Source: Candidatus Krumholzibacteriota bacterium (lineage in GTDB: Bacteria > Krumholzibacteriota > Krumholzibacteriia > Krumholzibacteriales > Krumholzibacteriaceae). From it: a DNA stretch of 44,270 nucleotides. The DNA lies in the NCBI GenBank assembly GCA_016931295.1, contig JAFGEZ010000007.1, positions 1 to 44,270 of the forward strand, in the 5' to 3' direction. Positions 8,337-16,230 of this stretch are shown here, one piece after another. Under the pieces are notes generated by a model that saw only the letters and a program-made list of their open reading frames with translations, searched no databases and was not told the origin of the DNA. Position numbers and translations under genes: made by a program. Each line of letters begins with the position of its first letter. Within the stretch, counting starts at the first letter, position 1.

Positions 8337-9062
8337 ATGGCCCTCGATATCCATTTCGTCACGATCTTTCCCGATCTCTTCCGGGGGCCGTTCGAGACCG
8401 GGATCCTCGGGATCGCCTCGCGGAAGGGCCTGGCCCGCTTCCGGACGGTCAACGTCCGGGATTTCGCCGTCGACGACCACGGCACGGTCGACGATTACGC
8501 CTACGGGGGCGGACCGGGAATGATCATGATGGCGCCGCCGATCGTCCAGGCGGTGCGTTCGGTCTGCAGCCCCGGCGAGGAGGGTACGCGGGTCGTCCAC
8601 ATGACCCCCGCGGGGGAGCTGTTCGACCAGGCCGCCGCCGAGCGGCTCGCCGAATTCCGGAGGATCGTCTTCGTCTGCGGCCGGTACAAGGACATCGACG
8701 CCCGCGTCGACGAGCTGGTTGTTGACGAGAGGATATCCATCGGCGATTATATCGTGAGCGGCGGGGAGTTTCCCGCCCTCGTCGTCGCCGACGCCGTCGT
8801 CCGCTACCTGCGCGGCGCGGTCGGCGACGAGCGTTCCCGCGACACCGATTCCTTTTCGGGAAAGCGCGGGTTCTCGCTGGACGCGGCCCACTACACGCGG
8901 CCGCCGGAATTCGAGGGACTGCGGGTGCCGGACGTGCTGATCTCCGGTGACCACGCGAAGATAGAGGAATGGAGGAGAAGGTCGGCGCGGGAGCGGACGA
9001 AACGCCGCCGACCCGATCTCCTCGGCAAGGGAACCGCCGACGGCCCGCCCGTCGACGGCTGA
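8337..9062 (+). CDS. trmD: tRNA (guanine-37-N1)-methyltransferase TrmD
   Basis: A 241-residue SPOUT methyltransferase that makes m1G37 from SAM and prevents +1 frameshifting. Motifs are [13 protein letters not shown] near residue 55, the trefoil-knot SAM loop [17 protein letters not shown] (about 132-148), and the catalytic segment [15 protein letters not shown] with the conserved Asp and Arg. The knot loop is complete, so the enzyme should be active. The ATG at 8337 is four bases beyond the rimM stop. Confidence 0.96.
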   Translation: MALDIHFVTIFPDLFRGPFETGILGIASRKGLARFRTVNVRDFAVDDHGTVDDYAYGGGPGMIMMAPPIVQAVRSVCSPGEEGTRVVHMTPAGELFDQAAAERLAEFRRIVFVCGRYKDIDARVDELVVDERISIGDYIVSGGEFPALVVADAVVRYLRGAVGDERSRDTDSFSGKRGFSLDAAHYTRPPEFEGLRVPDVLISGDHAKIEEWRRRSARERTKRRRPDLLGKGTADGPPVDG

Positions 9063-9093
9063 CGAACGACGACAAGAACGACAAGGAGGAACG

Positions 9094-9450
9094 ATGGACA
9101 TCCTGGATTCGGTATCGGCGCGATACCTCAAGGACGAGAAGACGATCCCCGTTTTCGCAATCGGCGACACCGTTCGCGTGGACGTGCAGGTCGTCGAGGG
9201 CGGCCGTACCCGGACGCAGGCATTCCAGGGAACGGTGATCCAGCGCCGCGGCGCCGGCGTGAAGGAGACTTTCACCGTGCGGAAGATCAGCCAGGGGATC
9301 GGCGTCGAGCGGATCTTCCCGCTGCACTCGCCCAACGTGGGCGGGATCACGGTGCTTCGCCGGGGCAAGGTCCGGCGCGCGAAGCTCTACTATCTCCGCA
9401 AGCTGAAGGGCAAGGCCGCGCGGATACCCGAGAAGACGGAGCGCCGCTAG
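9094..9450 (+). CDS. rplS: 50S ribosomal protein bL19
   Basis: A 118-residue protein with the bL19 hallmarks: [59 protein letters not shown] and [20 protein letters not shown]. It sits at the 30S-50S interface in the assembled ribosome. An AAGGAGGAACG Shine-Dalgarno precedes the ATG. The TAG stop at 9448-9450 is followed with no gap by the rnhB ATG at 9451. Confidence 0.97.
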   Translation: MDILDSVSARYLKDEKTIPVFAIGDTVRVDVQVVEGGRTRTQAFQGTVIQRRGAGVKETFTVRKISQGIGVERIFPLHSPNVGGITVLRRGKVRRAKLYYLRKLKGKAARIPEKTERR

Positions 9451-10059
9451 ATGACCCTCGCCCCCGTCGATGCGCTGGCCGGGTTCGATCGCTCCCGGGG
9501 GAGCGGCCCGCTCGCCGGCGTCGATGAGGCGGGACGCGGCGCCCTCGCCGGTCCCGTCGTGGCGGCCGCGGTCGTCTGCGAGCCGGGAGAGGAACTCGGC
9601 CGCGTGCGGGACTCCAAGCTCGTTCCCGAGAAGGAGCGCGAGGAGCTCTACGAGCGCATCGTCCGGGCGGCCGGCGCCTGGTGCGTTGGGATCGTCGGTC
9701 CCGACGAGATCGACAGGACGAATATCCTCCTCGCGACGATGTGCGCGATGAAACAAGCCGTGGCGGGGCTCGGGATGCGTCCCGGCCTCGTCCTCGTCGA
9801 CGGGAACCGTCTTCCGGAGATCGCCTGTCCGGCCGAGGCGGTCACGGGGGGCGACCGGAAGAGCTTCGTCATCGCCGCGGCGTCGATCGTCGCCAAGGTG
9901 ACGAGGGACCGTATCATGCGGGAGCGCGACCGCGACTATCCCGGGTACGGGTTCAGACAGCACAAGGGGTACGGAACGGCGGCCCACCGGCGGGCCATCG
10001 CGGAACTCGGTCTTTCCGCGCTGCATCGCAGGAGCTTCCGGACCGGAGACGGCGTGTGA
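9451..10059 (+). CDS. rnhB: Ribonuclease HII
   Basis: A 202-residue enzyme that cleaves RNA in RNA-DNA hybrids and removes single ribonucleotides from DNA. The catalytic Asp-Glu pair is in GVDEAGRGALAGPVV (about 23-37). A further acidic residue is in LVDGN, and another conserved Asp is in KVTRDRIM. The C-terminal GYGFRQHKGYGTAAH matches the family GY..HKGYGT motif. It abuts rplS directly. The rplS-rnhB-yraN order is common in bacteria. Confidence 0.96.
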   Translation: MTLAPVDALAGFDRSRGSGPLAGVDEAGRGALAGPVVAAAVVCEPGEELGRVRDSKLVPEKEREELYERIVRAAGAWCVGIVGPDEIDRTNILLATMCAMKQAVAGLGMRPGLVLVDGNRLPEIACPAEAVTGGDRKSFVIAAASIVAKVTRDRIMRERDRDYPGYGFRQHKGYGTAAHRRAIAELGLSALHRRSFRTGDGV

Positions 10060-10078
10060 GGTGAAGGGGGTGGCGGCG

Positions 10079-10453
10079 GTGGCGAACACGCGAGCGCTCG
10101 GCGCGGCCGGGGAACGGATCGCCGCCGAGTACCTGGGACTCGGCGGGTGGGAGATACTCGACCGCAACTGGCGGTCGGGTCCGCTCGAGATCGATCTCGT
10201 CGCGGCGAAGGACGGCGACGTCGCCTTCGTCGAGGTCAGGACGCGCAGGAGCGGGGCCTTCGGCGGGGCCGTCGCGTCGATCGACGCGCGCAAGCTGCGC
10301 AACATGAGGCGTGCCGCGGGCCGATGGCTCGCCGGACGCCGGGGCGGGCGGTGGCGCGAGGCGCGCTGCGATCTCGTCGCCATCGACATCGACAGCGGGG
10401 GCGGACGGATGTCGCTCAGCCACCTGCGCGGCGTCGACCGGTTTTTCGCTTGA
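10079..10453 (+). CDS. yraN: UPF0102/YraN-family endonuclease-fold protein
   Basis: About 124 residues with the restriction-endonuclease-like core of the family: LGAAGERIAAEYL, RNWRSGPLEIDLVAAKDGDVAFVEVRTR, then a basic region and VAIDID. The Glu/Asp/Glu-x-Arg pattern (EIDLVA, FVEVRTR) corresponds to the PD-(D/E)xK-like catalytic core, with Arg where Lys is usual. The cellular role of YraN is not well established. GTG at 10079 has a GAAGGGGG Shine-Dalgarno at 10063-10070; GTG at 10061, giving 130 residues, is the alternative. The gene ends the rplS-rnhB-yraN run. Confidence 0.88.
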   Translation: MANTRALGAAGERIAAEYLGLGGWEILDRNWRSGPLEIDLVAAKDGDVAFVEVRTRRSGAFGGAVASIDARKLRNMRRAAGRWLAGRRGGRWREARCDLVAIDIDSGGGRMSLSHLRGVDRFFA

Positions 10454-10478
10454 TTCGCCCGGCGACCGTGCCTATCTT
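10450..10478 (+). promoter_or_regulatory. Sigma70-type promoter for the BamE-like lipoprotein gene
   Basis: TTGATT at 10450-10455, a 17-base spacer, and TATCTT at 10473-10478. The -35 begins at the last bases of yraN. The gene start at 10527 is about 40 bases past the predicted transcription start. Confidence 0.5.
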
Positions 10479-10526
10479 ATCCGAGGATAACCGTATACCC
10501 AACCAGATGGTGAAGGAGTTCCCGTG

Positions 10527-11132
10527 ATGATGAAGAGATCGCTGCTGCTGCTCCTCGTCGCGACGGTAGCCCTCGGCGGCTGCACCTTCTACAACAGGGT
10601 CATCGACAAGGACCTGTCGCTCGATGAGATGGACGCCCTGAAGGAGAAATACACGGGGCGCACCGGATGGACACGGTCGCTCCTCGACGATCTCGGCCCC
10701 GAGGGAGTCATCGACCGGGACGTCGAGGTCACCATCGTCGATATCGATTTCCACTGGACGGGCGCCGTGACCGTCAGCGGTCCCGGGCGCGTCAAGATCC
10801 GCCACGGCCTCGAAATAGAGCGGCCGATGACCCTCGAGAAGTTCGAGGAGAAAATGAACAGGCTCTTCTGGTTCAAGGAGCCGGATTACCGGTACCGGAT
10901 GAACCTGCGCGCGTACGGCAAGAAGACGGCCAAGGCCATCTACAACCACGAGCTCTTCAAGGACATGACGAAGGAAGCCGCGCTCGAGTCATGGGGCTAT
11001 CCCGACGAGACGAGGCAGAGCGAGATCAGCGGATCGGTCCAGGAACAGTGGATCTACAAGGATCCCCGGCAGAAGAACAAGAAACGCTACATCTACATCC
11101 TCGACGGCAAGGTCGACCGGTGGGAGGAGTAG
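10527..11132 (+). CDS. Lipoprotein with BamE/SmpA-like C-terminal domain
   Basis: A 201-residue protein with a type II signal peptide: basic MMKR, a run of Leu, and lipobox LGGC with the lipid-accepting Cys at 19. It should be anchored to a membrane facing the periplasm. Residues about 140-201 resemble the BamE/SmpA fold: GYPDETR, then SGSVQEQWIYKD, then YIYILDGKVDRWEE, i.e. the G-x-P...E-x-W-x-Y...F-x-D-G-x-V pattern. The middle (30-135) is charged and not recognised. BamE proteins help the BAM machine, but many lipoproteins share this fold, so that function is only a possibility. Start chosen at 10527 (second codon of GTG-ATG-ATG) with AAGGAG nine bases upstream. Confidence 0.72.
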   Translation: MMKRSLLLLLVATVALGGCTFYNRVIDKDLSLDEMDALKEKYTGRTGWTRSLLDDLGPEGVIDRDVEVTIVDIDFHWTGAVTVSGPGRVKIRHGLEIERPMTLEKFEEKMNRLFWFKEPDYRYRMNLRAYGKKTAKAIYNHELFKDMTKEAALESWGYPDETRQSEISGSVQEQWIYKDPRQKNKKRYIYILDGKVDRWEE

Positions 11133-11165
11133 CGTCCGGGCGGTCTTCGCGGGCAATTTCCGGTG

Positions 11166-11284
11166 AAAAAAAAGGCCCCCGCCGTAAAGGGTCGGTGAAC
11201 TCCTGGAACGCACTCTTTTGCAAGAGCTGAGCCCGCGGTTTTCTCTCCAGATAATTACACCTTGCCAGTACAGCAGCGACCTTT
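11166..11284 (-). ncRNA. Candidate free-standing structured small RNA (6S-like rod), not matched to a known family
   Basis: The transcript would start at about 11284, seven bases after a perfect minus-strand promoter, and end in U8 (11173-11166), about 119 nt. It folds into a long rod. The closing stem pairs AAAGGUC-G-CUGCUGU (11284-11270) with ACGGCGG-G-GGCCUUU (11185-11171): 14 pairs around one G-G mismatch. A large internal loop follows, then GGUG (11261-11258) with CACC (11197-11194), CUGGAG (11250-11245) with UUCCAG (11208-11203), and a CUCUU-GCAA-AAGAG hairpin (11226-11213). No open frame on that strand has a start and Shine-Dalgarno. The closing stem, central bubble and distal stem recall 6S RNA. 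The SRP-RNA domain IV sequence is absent. Family assignment is inference. Confidence 0.65.
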
Positions 11285-11291
11285 CATTTCA

Positions 11292-11320
11292 ATTATATAC
11301 CTACCGGGGGCGGCTGTCAA
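11292..11320 (-). promoter_or_regulatory. Perfect-consensus sigma70 promoter driving the small RNA
   Basis: Minus strand: TTGACA (11320-11315), a spacer of exactly 17 bases (11314-11298), and TATAAT (11297-11292). This is the only promoter in the window with both hexamers at full consensus. It lies just beyond the 3' end of the AgcS gene and points away from it, toward 11132, where there is no minus-strand protein gene. Confidence 0.85.
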
Positions 11321-11362
11321 CGTAACGCGCCCCGCTATCCCGTACCGGGGGGCCGTTCCGGC

Positions 11363-13084
11363 TCATCGGTTTCCGCCGTGGCCCCGGAACAGGGTGGCGC
11401 GGTAGCGTTTCTGCGGACGGGAGAAATAGTCGACCGTCAGTCGGCGGACGACCCCGCTGAGGGCGAGGATGGCGACGAGGTTGGGAATCGCCATGAGTCC
11501 GAGCGCCGTGTCGCCGAAGGCCCAGACGATTTCCAGGGAGAAGATCGCGCCGAGGAAGTGGACGATGCAGAAGAGGACGCGGTAGGGCATGATCGCCCGT
11601 TCGCCGAAGAGATACTCGACACTGCGGTCGCCGTAGTACGACCAGGAAATCGCCGTCGAGATGCCGAAGAGGAAGACGGCGATCGTCACGATGTAGTTGC
11701 CCCACCCCCCGAGCGGGGCGAGGCCCACCTGGAAGGCCCAGGCGGTCAGGGGCGAGCCGTTCTGCAGCATCGAGCCCTGGAGTTCCATCCCGTCCCCGGG
11801 AAGCGGCGAGCCGTCGGGTTCGCGGAAGAGGATCGTCCCGTTTTCGTCGACGACGGCCGTGCCGGTGAACCGGGCGCCGTCCGCGTAGACGGCCGGATCG
11901 TCGACGGGGCTGTCGTTCCGCACGAAGACGACGCCACGCGGCACGCCGCCCTCCACGGCGAATTCGCCCACGTACGCGTCCTGGCCGTCTATCTCGCCGT
12001 TGATGCGGACGCGTCCCTCCCCGTGCATCACCGAGATCGCCGACTGCTCGTCGAAGAGGACGAACTCCGGCTTCTTGTTCTTCCACACGCCGACGGTGAC
12101 GATGACGAGCCCGGTGAGGGTGCAGATCAGCAGCGTGTCGATATAGGGCCCGAGCATCGCGACGAGCCCCTCCCGGACGGGTTCCTTCGTCCGTGCCGCC
12201 GCGTGGGCGATCGGGGCGCTCCCCTGCCCGGCCTCGTTCGAGAATATCCCGCGTTTGATCCCCCAGATCAGCGTGAACATGAAGGTCGATCCGAAGAATC
12301 CCCCGATCCCCGCCGAGGGGGTAAAGGCGCCGTGGAAGATCGTCGAGACCGCCTTCGGCACGAGGGGGGCGTTGAGGAAGAGGACCGTGACGGCCCCGAG
12401 GAAGTAGACGACGGACATGAAGGGGACGAGCCGGCTCGTCACCATGCCGATCCGCCTGATCCCGCCGATGACGACGAGGGCGACGAGCGTGGCCATGACC
12501 GCCCCGGTGATCCACGTCGGGATGCCGAAGTCGCTCCGGAAGGAGTCGGCCACGGTGAAGGCCTGCACGCTGTTGCCGCTGCCGAAGGACGAGGCGACGG
12601 CGCAGGCGGCGAAGGCGACGGCGAGGGGTTTCCACCGGGGGCCGAGCCCCTTCTCGATGTAGTACATCGGACCGCCCGAGACGACGCCCTCCTCGTTGAC
12701 CTTGCGGAAATGCGTGCTCAACGTGCACTCGACGAATTTCGAGGCCGTCCCGAGGATTGCGGTCACCCACATCCAGAAGAGCGCGCCGGGGCCGCCGTAG
12801 TGGATCGCCGTGGCGACGCCGGCGATGTTGCCGATACCGATCGTCGCCGACAGGGCCGAGGTGAGGGCCTGGAAATGGTTGATCTCGCCGGCGTCCTCGG
12901 GATTGTCGTAGTACCCGGCGATCACGGCGAGGCTGTGCAAGACCTTCCGCAGCTGGATGAAGCGCATGCGGAAGGTGAGAAAGATCCCCGTGCCGAGAAG
13001 CAGGACGATGAAGTAGGGGAAGGCGTCGGGGAACTCCCAGACGTAGCCGTACACGAAATCGATCGTGTTCTTCACCGCGCTCAC
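11363..13084 (-). CDS. AgcS-family sodium:alanine/glycine symporter with a soluble insertion
   Basis: A 573-residue inner-membrane carrier importing alanine or glycine with sodium. AgcS signatures are NHFQALTSALSATIGIGNIA, GGPMYYIEKGLG, WGIKRGIFSNEAGQGSAPIA and SWSYYGDRSVEYLFG. The core has about 11 helices. Family members are usually near 450-500 residues. This one is longer because of an extra, mainly polar, strand-rich segment at about residues 335-445, between the helix ending VTVGVW and the sequence GSPLTAWAFQ. GTG at 13084 has a GGGAGG Shine-Dalgarno eight bases upstream; ATG at 13108 would add eight residues but has no clear site. It is downstream of an NSS transporter gene, 33 bases away, in the same operon. 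Confidence 0.93.
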   Translation of the reverse strand: MSAVKNTIDFVYGYVWEFPDAFPYFIVLLLGTGIFLTFRMRFIQLRKVLHSLAVIAGYYDNPEDAGEINHFQALTSALSATIGIGNIAGVATAIHYGGPGALFWMWVTAILGTASKFVECTLSTHFRKVNEEGVVSGGPMYYIEKGLGPRWKPLAVAFAACAVASSFGSGNSVQAFTVADSFRSDFGIPTWITGAVMATLVALVVIGGIRRIGMVTSRLVPFMSVVYFLGAVTVLFLNAPLVPKAVSTIFHGAFTPSAGIGGFFGSTFMFTLIWGIKRGIFSNEAGQGSAPIAHAAARTKEPVREGLVAMLGPYIDTLLICTLTGLVIVTVGVWKNKKPEFVLFDEQSAISVMHGEGRVRINGEIDGQDAYVGEFAVEGGVPRGVVFVRNDSPVDDPAVYADGARFTGTAVVDENGTILFREPDGSPLPGDGMELQGSMLQNGSPLTAWAFQVGLAPLGGWGNYIVTIAVFLFGISTAISWSYYGDRSVEYLFGERAIMPYRVLFCIVHFLGAIFSLEIVWAFGDTALGLMAIPNLVAILALSGVVRRLTVDYFSRPQKRYRATLFRGHGGNR

Positions 13085-13117
13085 GACACAACCTCCCGCC
13101 CCCCGCATGGGCCGCCG

Positions 13118-14464
13118 CTACTCGCCGCCGAAGAGCTTGAAGAGCAGGAGCACGAGGATGCACGCGGGACAGACGAACTTCAGCATGATTCCGAACAGCC
13201 CCTTCCACCGGCCGAACCACGGGCATCCGGAGGCGATCTCCGCGGCGGCGTTGTCCATCTTCCAGATCCAGCCGAAGAAGATGGATATGAGAAGCGCGCC
13301 CACCGCCAGGGAGATCGTACCGAAGACGAGGCCCATGAGGCTGAAGAAATCCATGTGCAGCAGGGGGAGATCCCCGAGCCGGGCGACCATGCCCGTCGAG
13401 AGGGCCGAGGGGATCCCGAGGAGGAAGGCGAGCAGCGCCGTGATCCAGACCGCCCGCTTCCGCAGCCAGCCGCGCTCGTCCACGAACCAGGCCGTGACCA
13501 CCTCGAGAAGCGAGATCGTCGAGGTGAGCGCGGCGATCGAAAGGAGGAGAAAGAAGAGCGCGCCGATGATGTTCCCCGCCGGCAAACTCGAGAAGATTCC
13601 CGGCAGGACGTTGAAGACGAGCCCGGTGCCCTCGTCGGGGCTCTTTCCCATCGCGAAGAGGGCGGGGAAGATGAGGAGCCCGGCCATCACGGCGATCAGC
13701 GTGTCGAAGAAGGCGACCGACAGTCCGGATGTGACGATGTTGTCCTTTTTCGACAGGTAGGAGCCGTAGGTGATCATGCACCCCATGCCGAGCGAGAGCG
13801 AGAAGAAGGCCTGGCCGAGCGCCTCGAGGATCATCCGGCCGTCGACCTTCCCGAAATCGGGCTTCAGGTAGAATGTGAGCCCCTTCTCCGCGCCGGGGAG
13901 GGTGATCGAGCGGACGATGAGCAGGACGAGCATGACGAGGAGGAGCGGCATCAGGATGCGCGACCACCGCTCGATCCCCTCGCGGACGCCTCCCTGCACC
14001 ACGAGGACGGTGATGACGATGAAGGCGGCGAAGAGGGGGAAGTTGACGAGCGGATTCGAGGCGAACTCGGCGTAGGGGGTGAGATTGCCCACGAGGGTCT
14101 TGAAGATGTATCCCAGGGTGAAGCCGGCGATCACGCCGTAGTACGAGAAGATGCAGAGTCCCGTGATGACCCCGAGATAGCCGACGATCTTCCACGCGCT
14201 TCCCGCGCGGATCGACTCGATCGCGCCGACGGGGTTCCGCCTGCTGTAGCGGCCGAGCGTCAGCTCGGCGATCATGACGGGCAGTCCGAGCAGCAGGACG
14301 CACGCGAGGTAGATGACGAGGAAGGCGGCGCCCCCGTTCTGTCCCGTGACGTAGGGGAATCGCCAGATGTTGCCGAGACCGATCGCCGATCCCGCAGCGG
14401 CGAGTATGAAGCCGAGCTTCGAACTCCACTGGCCGCGGTCGGTGCCCCGTTCGATGGATTCCAC
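13118..14464 (-). CDS. Neurotransmitter:sodium symporter (SNF/NSS) family transporter
   Basis: A 448-residue LeuT-fold transporter. The N-terminal WSSKLGFILAAAG, followed by GSAIGLGNIWRFPY, forms the broken helix 1 that binds sodium and substrate. Further family blocks are NGGAAFLVIYL and FSLSLGMGCMITYGSYL (helix 6/7 region). About 11-12 helices are visible. Bacterial members import amino acids such as leucine, tryptophan or tyrosine; the substrate cannot be told from sequence. It is first in a two-gene minus-strand operon with the AgcS gene, behind a putative promoter at 14542-14513. A GGAAAGGAACC Shine-Dalgarno is present upstream of the ATG. Confidence 0.93.
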   Translation of the reverse strand: MESIERGTDRGQWSSKLGFILAAAGSAIGLGNIWRFPYVTGQNGGAAFLVIYLACVLLLGLPVMIAELTLGRYSRRNPVGAIESIRAGSAWKIVGYLGVITGLCIFSYYGVIAGFTLGYIFKTLVGNLTPYAEFASNPLVNFPLFAAFIVITVLVVQGGVREGIERWSRILMPLLLVMLVLLIVRSITLPGAEKGLTFYLKPDFGKVDGRMILEALGQAFFSLSLGMGCMITYGSYLSKKDNIVTSGLSVAFFDTLIAVMAGLLIFPALFAMGKSPDEGTGLVFNVLPGIFSSLPAGNIIGALFFLLLSIAALTSTISLLEVVTAWFVDERGWLRKRAVWITALLAFLLGIPSALSTGMVARLGDLPLLHMDFFSLMGLVFGTISLAVGALLISIFFGWIWKMDNAAAEIASGCPWFGRWKGLFGIMLKFVCPACILVLLLFKLFGGE

Positions 14465-14512
14465 CGTCGGTTCCTTTCCTCGAAAACCCCGCGGGCGCGC
14501 CCGATTGCGGAT

Positions 14513-14542
14513 ACCCTACCGGAAAGTCCGCCGGACGGGCAA
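14513..14542 (-). promoter_or_regulatory. Putative promoter of the NSS-AgcS operon
   Basis: Minus strand: TTGCCC (14542-14537), an 18-base spacer, TAGGGT (14518-14513). It lies between the EamA stop and the NSS start. The -10 is less AT-rich than the others in the window, so confidence is moderate. Confidence 0.4.
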
Positions 14543-14547
14543 GAATT

Positions 14548-15495
14548 TTATCGTGTCGGGGAAACCCGCCGGGCGCGCTGCTGTGTCAGCCAGAGACCGG
14601 CGAGGACGACGGCGCTGCCGAGCAGGAAGACGAGGGTGATCTCCTCGCCGAAGATCGCCCATCCGAAGAGGGCCGCGAGCGGCGGGTTGAGATAGATGAA
14701 GGAGGCGACCGACGTCGCCGGGAGAGACTGCAGGGCCGTGTTCCAGATGTGGAATCCCACGATCGTCGAGAGGACTGCGAGGTGGCCGAGGGCGAGCCAG
14801 TGGGTCCAGCCCATGCCGGCGATCGTCGCGAAGAAGGCCCGGTCGGCGAAGACGAGGAAGGGAAGGGTCCCGATGATCGTCGAGAGATAGGTGACGGTCA
14901 GCGGCGACCACCGGCGCAGGAGGTCCTTGCCGGCGATCGTGTAGAGCGACCAGCTCAGGGGCGCGAGGGCGGTGATGAGGGCGTAGATTGCCTCGGCGTC
15001 GCCGATCCCCACGATCATGCCGCGTCCGACGCGGCCCCACCTGACGACGACATAGAGGCCGGTGAAGGCCACCACGACGCCGACGATCCGGCGGAAGGGC
15101 ACCTTCTCCCGGAGCAGGGGCACGGCGAGCAGGACCGTGAAGAGGGGGGAGAGGGTGGTGAGAAGCGCCGCAGCCCCCGGCTTTATCTCGCCCTGGCCGA
15201 TATAGAGGAACACGTTGTAGCCGGCCACCCCGAAGATGCCCATCATCGCGACGCGCAGTGGCGCGGTGCGAAGCAGGCGGACGCTCTCGCGCCGCCGCCG
15301 GCCGTCGAGAAGCAGCCAGCCGAGACAGAAGATCGCCACGGGGAGAAAACGCGCGAGGACGAGCTGCATCGGCGGGAAGATCTCGCGCAGATGCCGGATG
15401 GCCGTGAAGGCGTTCGACCAGATGACGAAGAGGAGAACCAGCATTCCCCGCGTCACGGCCGGCGACCAGGGGCACGATCGGGAACTATCGGGCAT
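14548..15495 (-). CDS. EamA/DMT-superfamily 10-helix transporter
   Basis: A 315-residue membrane protein made of two EamA repeats of about five helices each. Typical segments are VIWSNAFTAIRHLRE and LVLARFLPVAIF in the first repeat, TTLSPLFTVLLAVPLLREKV at the end of it, and FIYLNPPLAALFGWAIFGEE near the end of the second. Members export or import small metabolites such as amino acids, threonine/homoserine or nucleosides; the substrate here is unknown. The start at 15495 (MPDSS...) is preferred because a possible upstream extension to 15678 crosses a divergent promoter and has no hydrophobic content. It runs divergently from the small secreted-protein gene at 15621. Confidence 0.88.
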   Translation of the reverse strand: MPDSSRSCPWSPAVTRGMLVLLFVIWSNAFTAIRHLREIFPPMQLVLARFLPVAIFCLGWLLLDGRRRRESVRLLRTAPLRVAMMGIFGVAGYNVFLYIGQGEIKPGAAALLTTLSPLFTVLLAVPLLREKVPFRRIVGVVVAFTGLYVVVRWGRVGRGMIVGIGDAEAIYALITALAPLSWSLYTIAGKDLLRRWSPLTVTYLSTIIGTLPFLVFADRAFFATIAGMGWTHWLALGHLAVLSTIVGFHIWNTALQSLPATSVASFIYLNPPLAALFGWAIFGEEITLVFLLGSAVVLAGLWLTQQRARRVSPTR

Positions 15496-15528
15496 CGCGG
15501 CACCTTGCCTGGCACTTAAAGCAGCTTC

Positions 15529-15558
15529 TTGAATCCATGTGGCAATCTGTGGTATAAT
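15529..15558 (+). promoter_or_regulatory. Sigma70-type promoter for the small secreted protein
   Basis: TTGAAT (15529-15534), an 18-base spacer and a perfect TATAAT (15553-15558), 60 bases upstream of the ATG at 15621. It is in the intergenic region shared with the divergent EamA gene. Confidence 0.6.
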
Positions 15559-15620
15559 AAGCAACTGTGAGGCGGCGTGTATAGCATCTTTTGGTTCTGC
15601 AGCGAAAGGATGTGAGAGGG

Positions 15621-15953
15621 ATGACCAGACGGATCGCGTTTCTCGTCGCGCTCCTCGTCCTCGTGGCGACCGCTTCACAGGCGCGCGTGATCTACTCCTA
15701 CCACGGCAAGGGCGGGCGCCGGGCGGTCCGCTACGCGAATCTCGCCGACAAGTGGGAAGGGGACAAGCTTCGCATCTACCGGGAGAACGGCTTTCCCGTC
15801 CACCGGATACGCGAATACGGATACGGCCGTGTCACGGAGCACTGGACGTACTACGAACTCGGCAAGGAATTCGTCTTCGATGAGAACAGCACCCTCGTGA
15901 AGACGAGGTCGTTCTGGCCCGAGAACAGACGGGAGCGTTTCGAACGAAAGTAG
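15621..15953 (+). CDS. Small secreted protein with a BamE-like motif, function unknown
   Basis: A 110-residue protein with an N-terminal signal peptide (MTRRIAFLVALLVLVATA, likely cut after SQA at about 21) and an 85-90-residue exported domain. That domain is rich in Tyr, Arg and Lys: GFPVHRIREYGYGRVTEHW, then TYYELGKEFVFDENSTLVKT. The order G-x-P, charged segment, E-x-W-x-Y, hydrophobic strand, Asp-Glu-Asn resembles the C-terminal part of the lipoprotein at 10527 and the BamE/SmpA fold, but it has no lipobox Cys. The start at 15621 is chosen because the signal peptide begins there, with GAGAGGG just upstream; 15591 would add ten residues. It appears to be a single-gene unit with its own promoter. 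Confidence 0.7.
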   Translation: MTRRIAFLVALLVLVATASQARVIYSYHGKGGRRAVRYANLADKWEGDKLRIYRENGFPVHRIREYGYGRVTEHWTYYELGKEFVFDENSTLVKTRSFWPENRRERFERK

Positions 15954-16127
15954 AACGACGAGCGTCGGGAGCGTGAAGTGGACTGCGATCACCTCACGCG
16001 GGGCAAGGGGCGAGAAATCGACTCTCTTTTCGCCGGTCCTTTCCGGAAAGTTCCCATTGACTCCTGACACTGGGGTTCCGGGAAACCAGTCCTTCACCGG
16101 GTCCTTTCGAGCCCCTTACCCGTTTTC

Positions 16128-16157
16128 GCGGCCCGTGTCCCCGGGGAGACGGGCCGC
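16128..16157 (+). terminator. GC-rich hairpin, possible terminator of the 15621 gene
   Basis: GCGGCCCGT (16128-16136) pairs perfectly with ACGGGCCGC (16149-16157) around a 12-base loop that itself holds CCCCGGGG. It is followed by CTTCTC rather than a clean T-run, so termination is plausible but unproven. Confidence 0.4.
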
Positions 16158-16201
16158 CTTCTCGTCCGATCCGCATGCCGGCCGCCTCCGTATAAAAAAA
16201 G

Positions 16202-16230
16202 TTGAAAAAAGCGGGTAAACCGGATATATT
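16202..16230 (+). promoter_or_regulatory. Sigma70-type promoter of lat
   Basis: TTGAAA (16202-16207), a 17-base spacer and TATATT (16225-16230). The predicted start, about 16237, leaves a leader of nearly 80 bases before the ATG at 16315, preceded by GCGAGGTG as a modest Shine-Dalgarno. Confidence 0.6.

Noticed and set aside
11166-11284. Reading the small RNA as SRP (4.5S) RNA, given ffh is nearby
   Set aside because: The near-invariant domain IV sequence with the GGAA tetraloop and AGCAGCC strand is absent; the terminal loop here is GCAA on a different stem.
11262-11300. Plus-strand promoter TTGCCA...TTATAT in the same AT-rich island
   Set aside because: The hexamers are about 25 bases apart and no plus-strand gene follows; the minus-strand boxes are perfect and correctly spaced.
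11378-14695. Plus-strand open frame of about 1100 codons opposite the AgcS and NSS genes
   Set aside because: It is a charged, repeat-like shadow of two membrane-protein genes (hydrophobic codons read backwards as Glu/Asp/Arg). The transporters on the minus strand are clear homologues.
15496-15678. N-terminal extension of the EamA transporter to 15678
   Set aside because: It would cross the divergent TATAAT promoter and encode a non-hydrophobic, unconserved 61-residue leader; transporters of this family start near the first helix.
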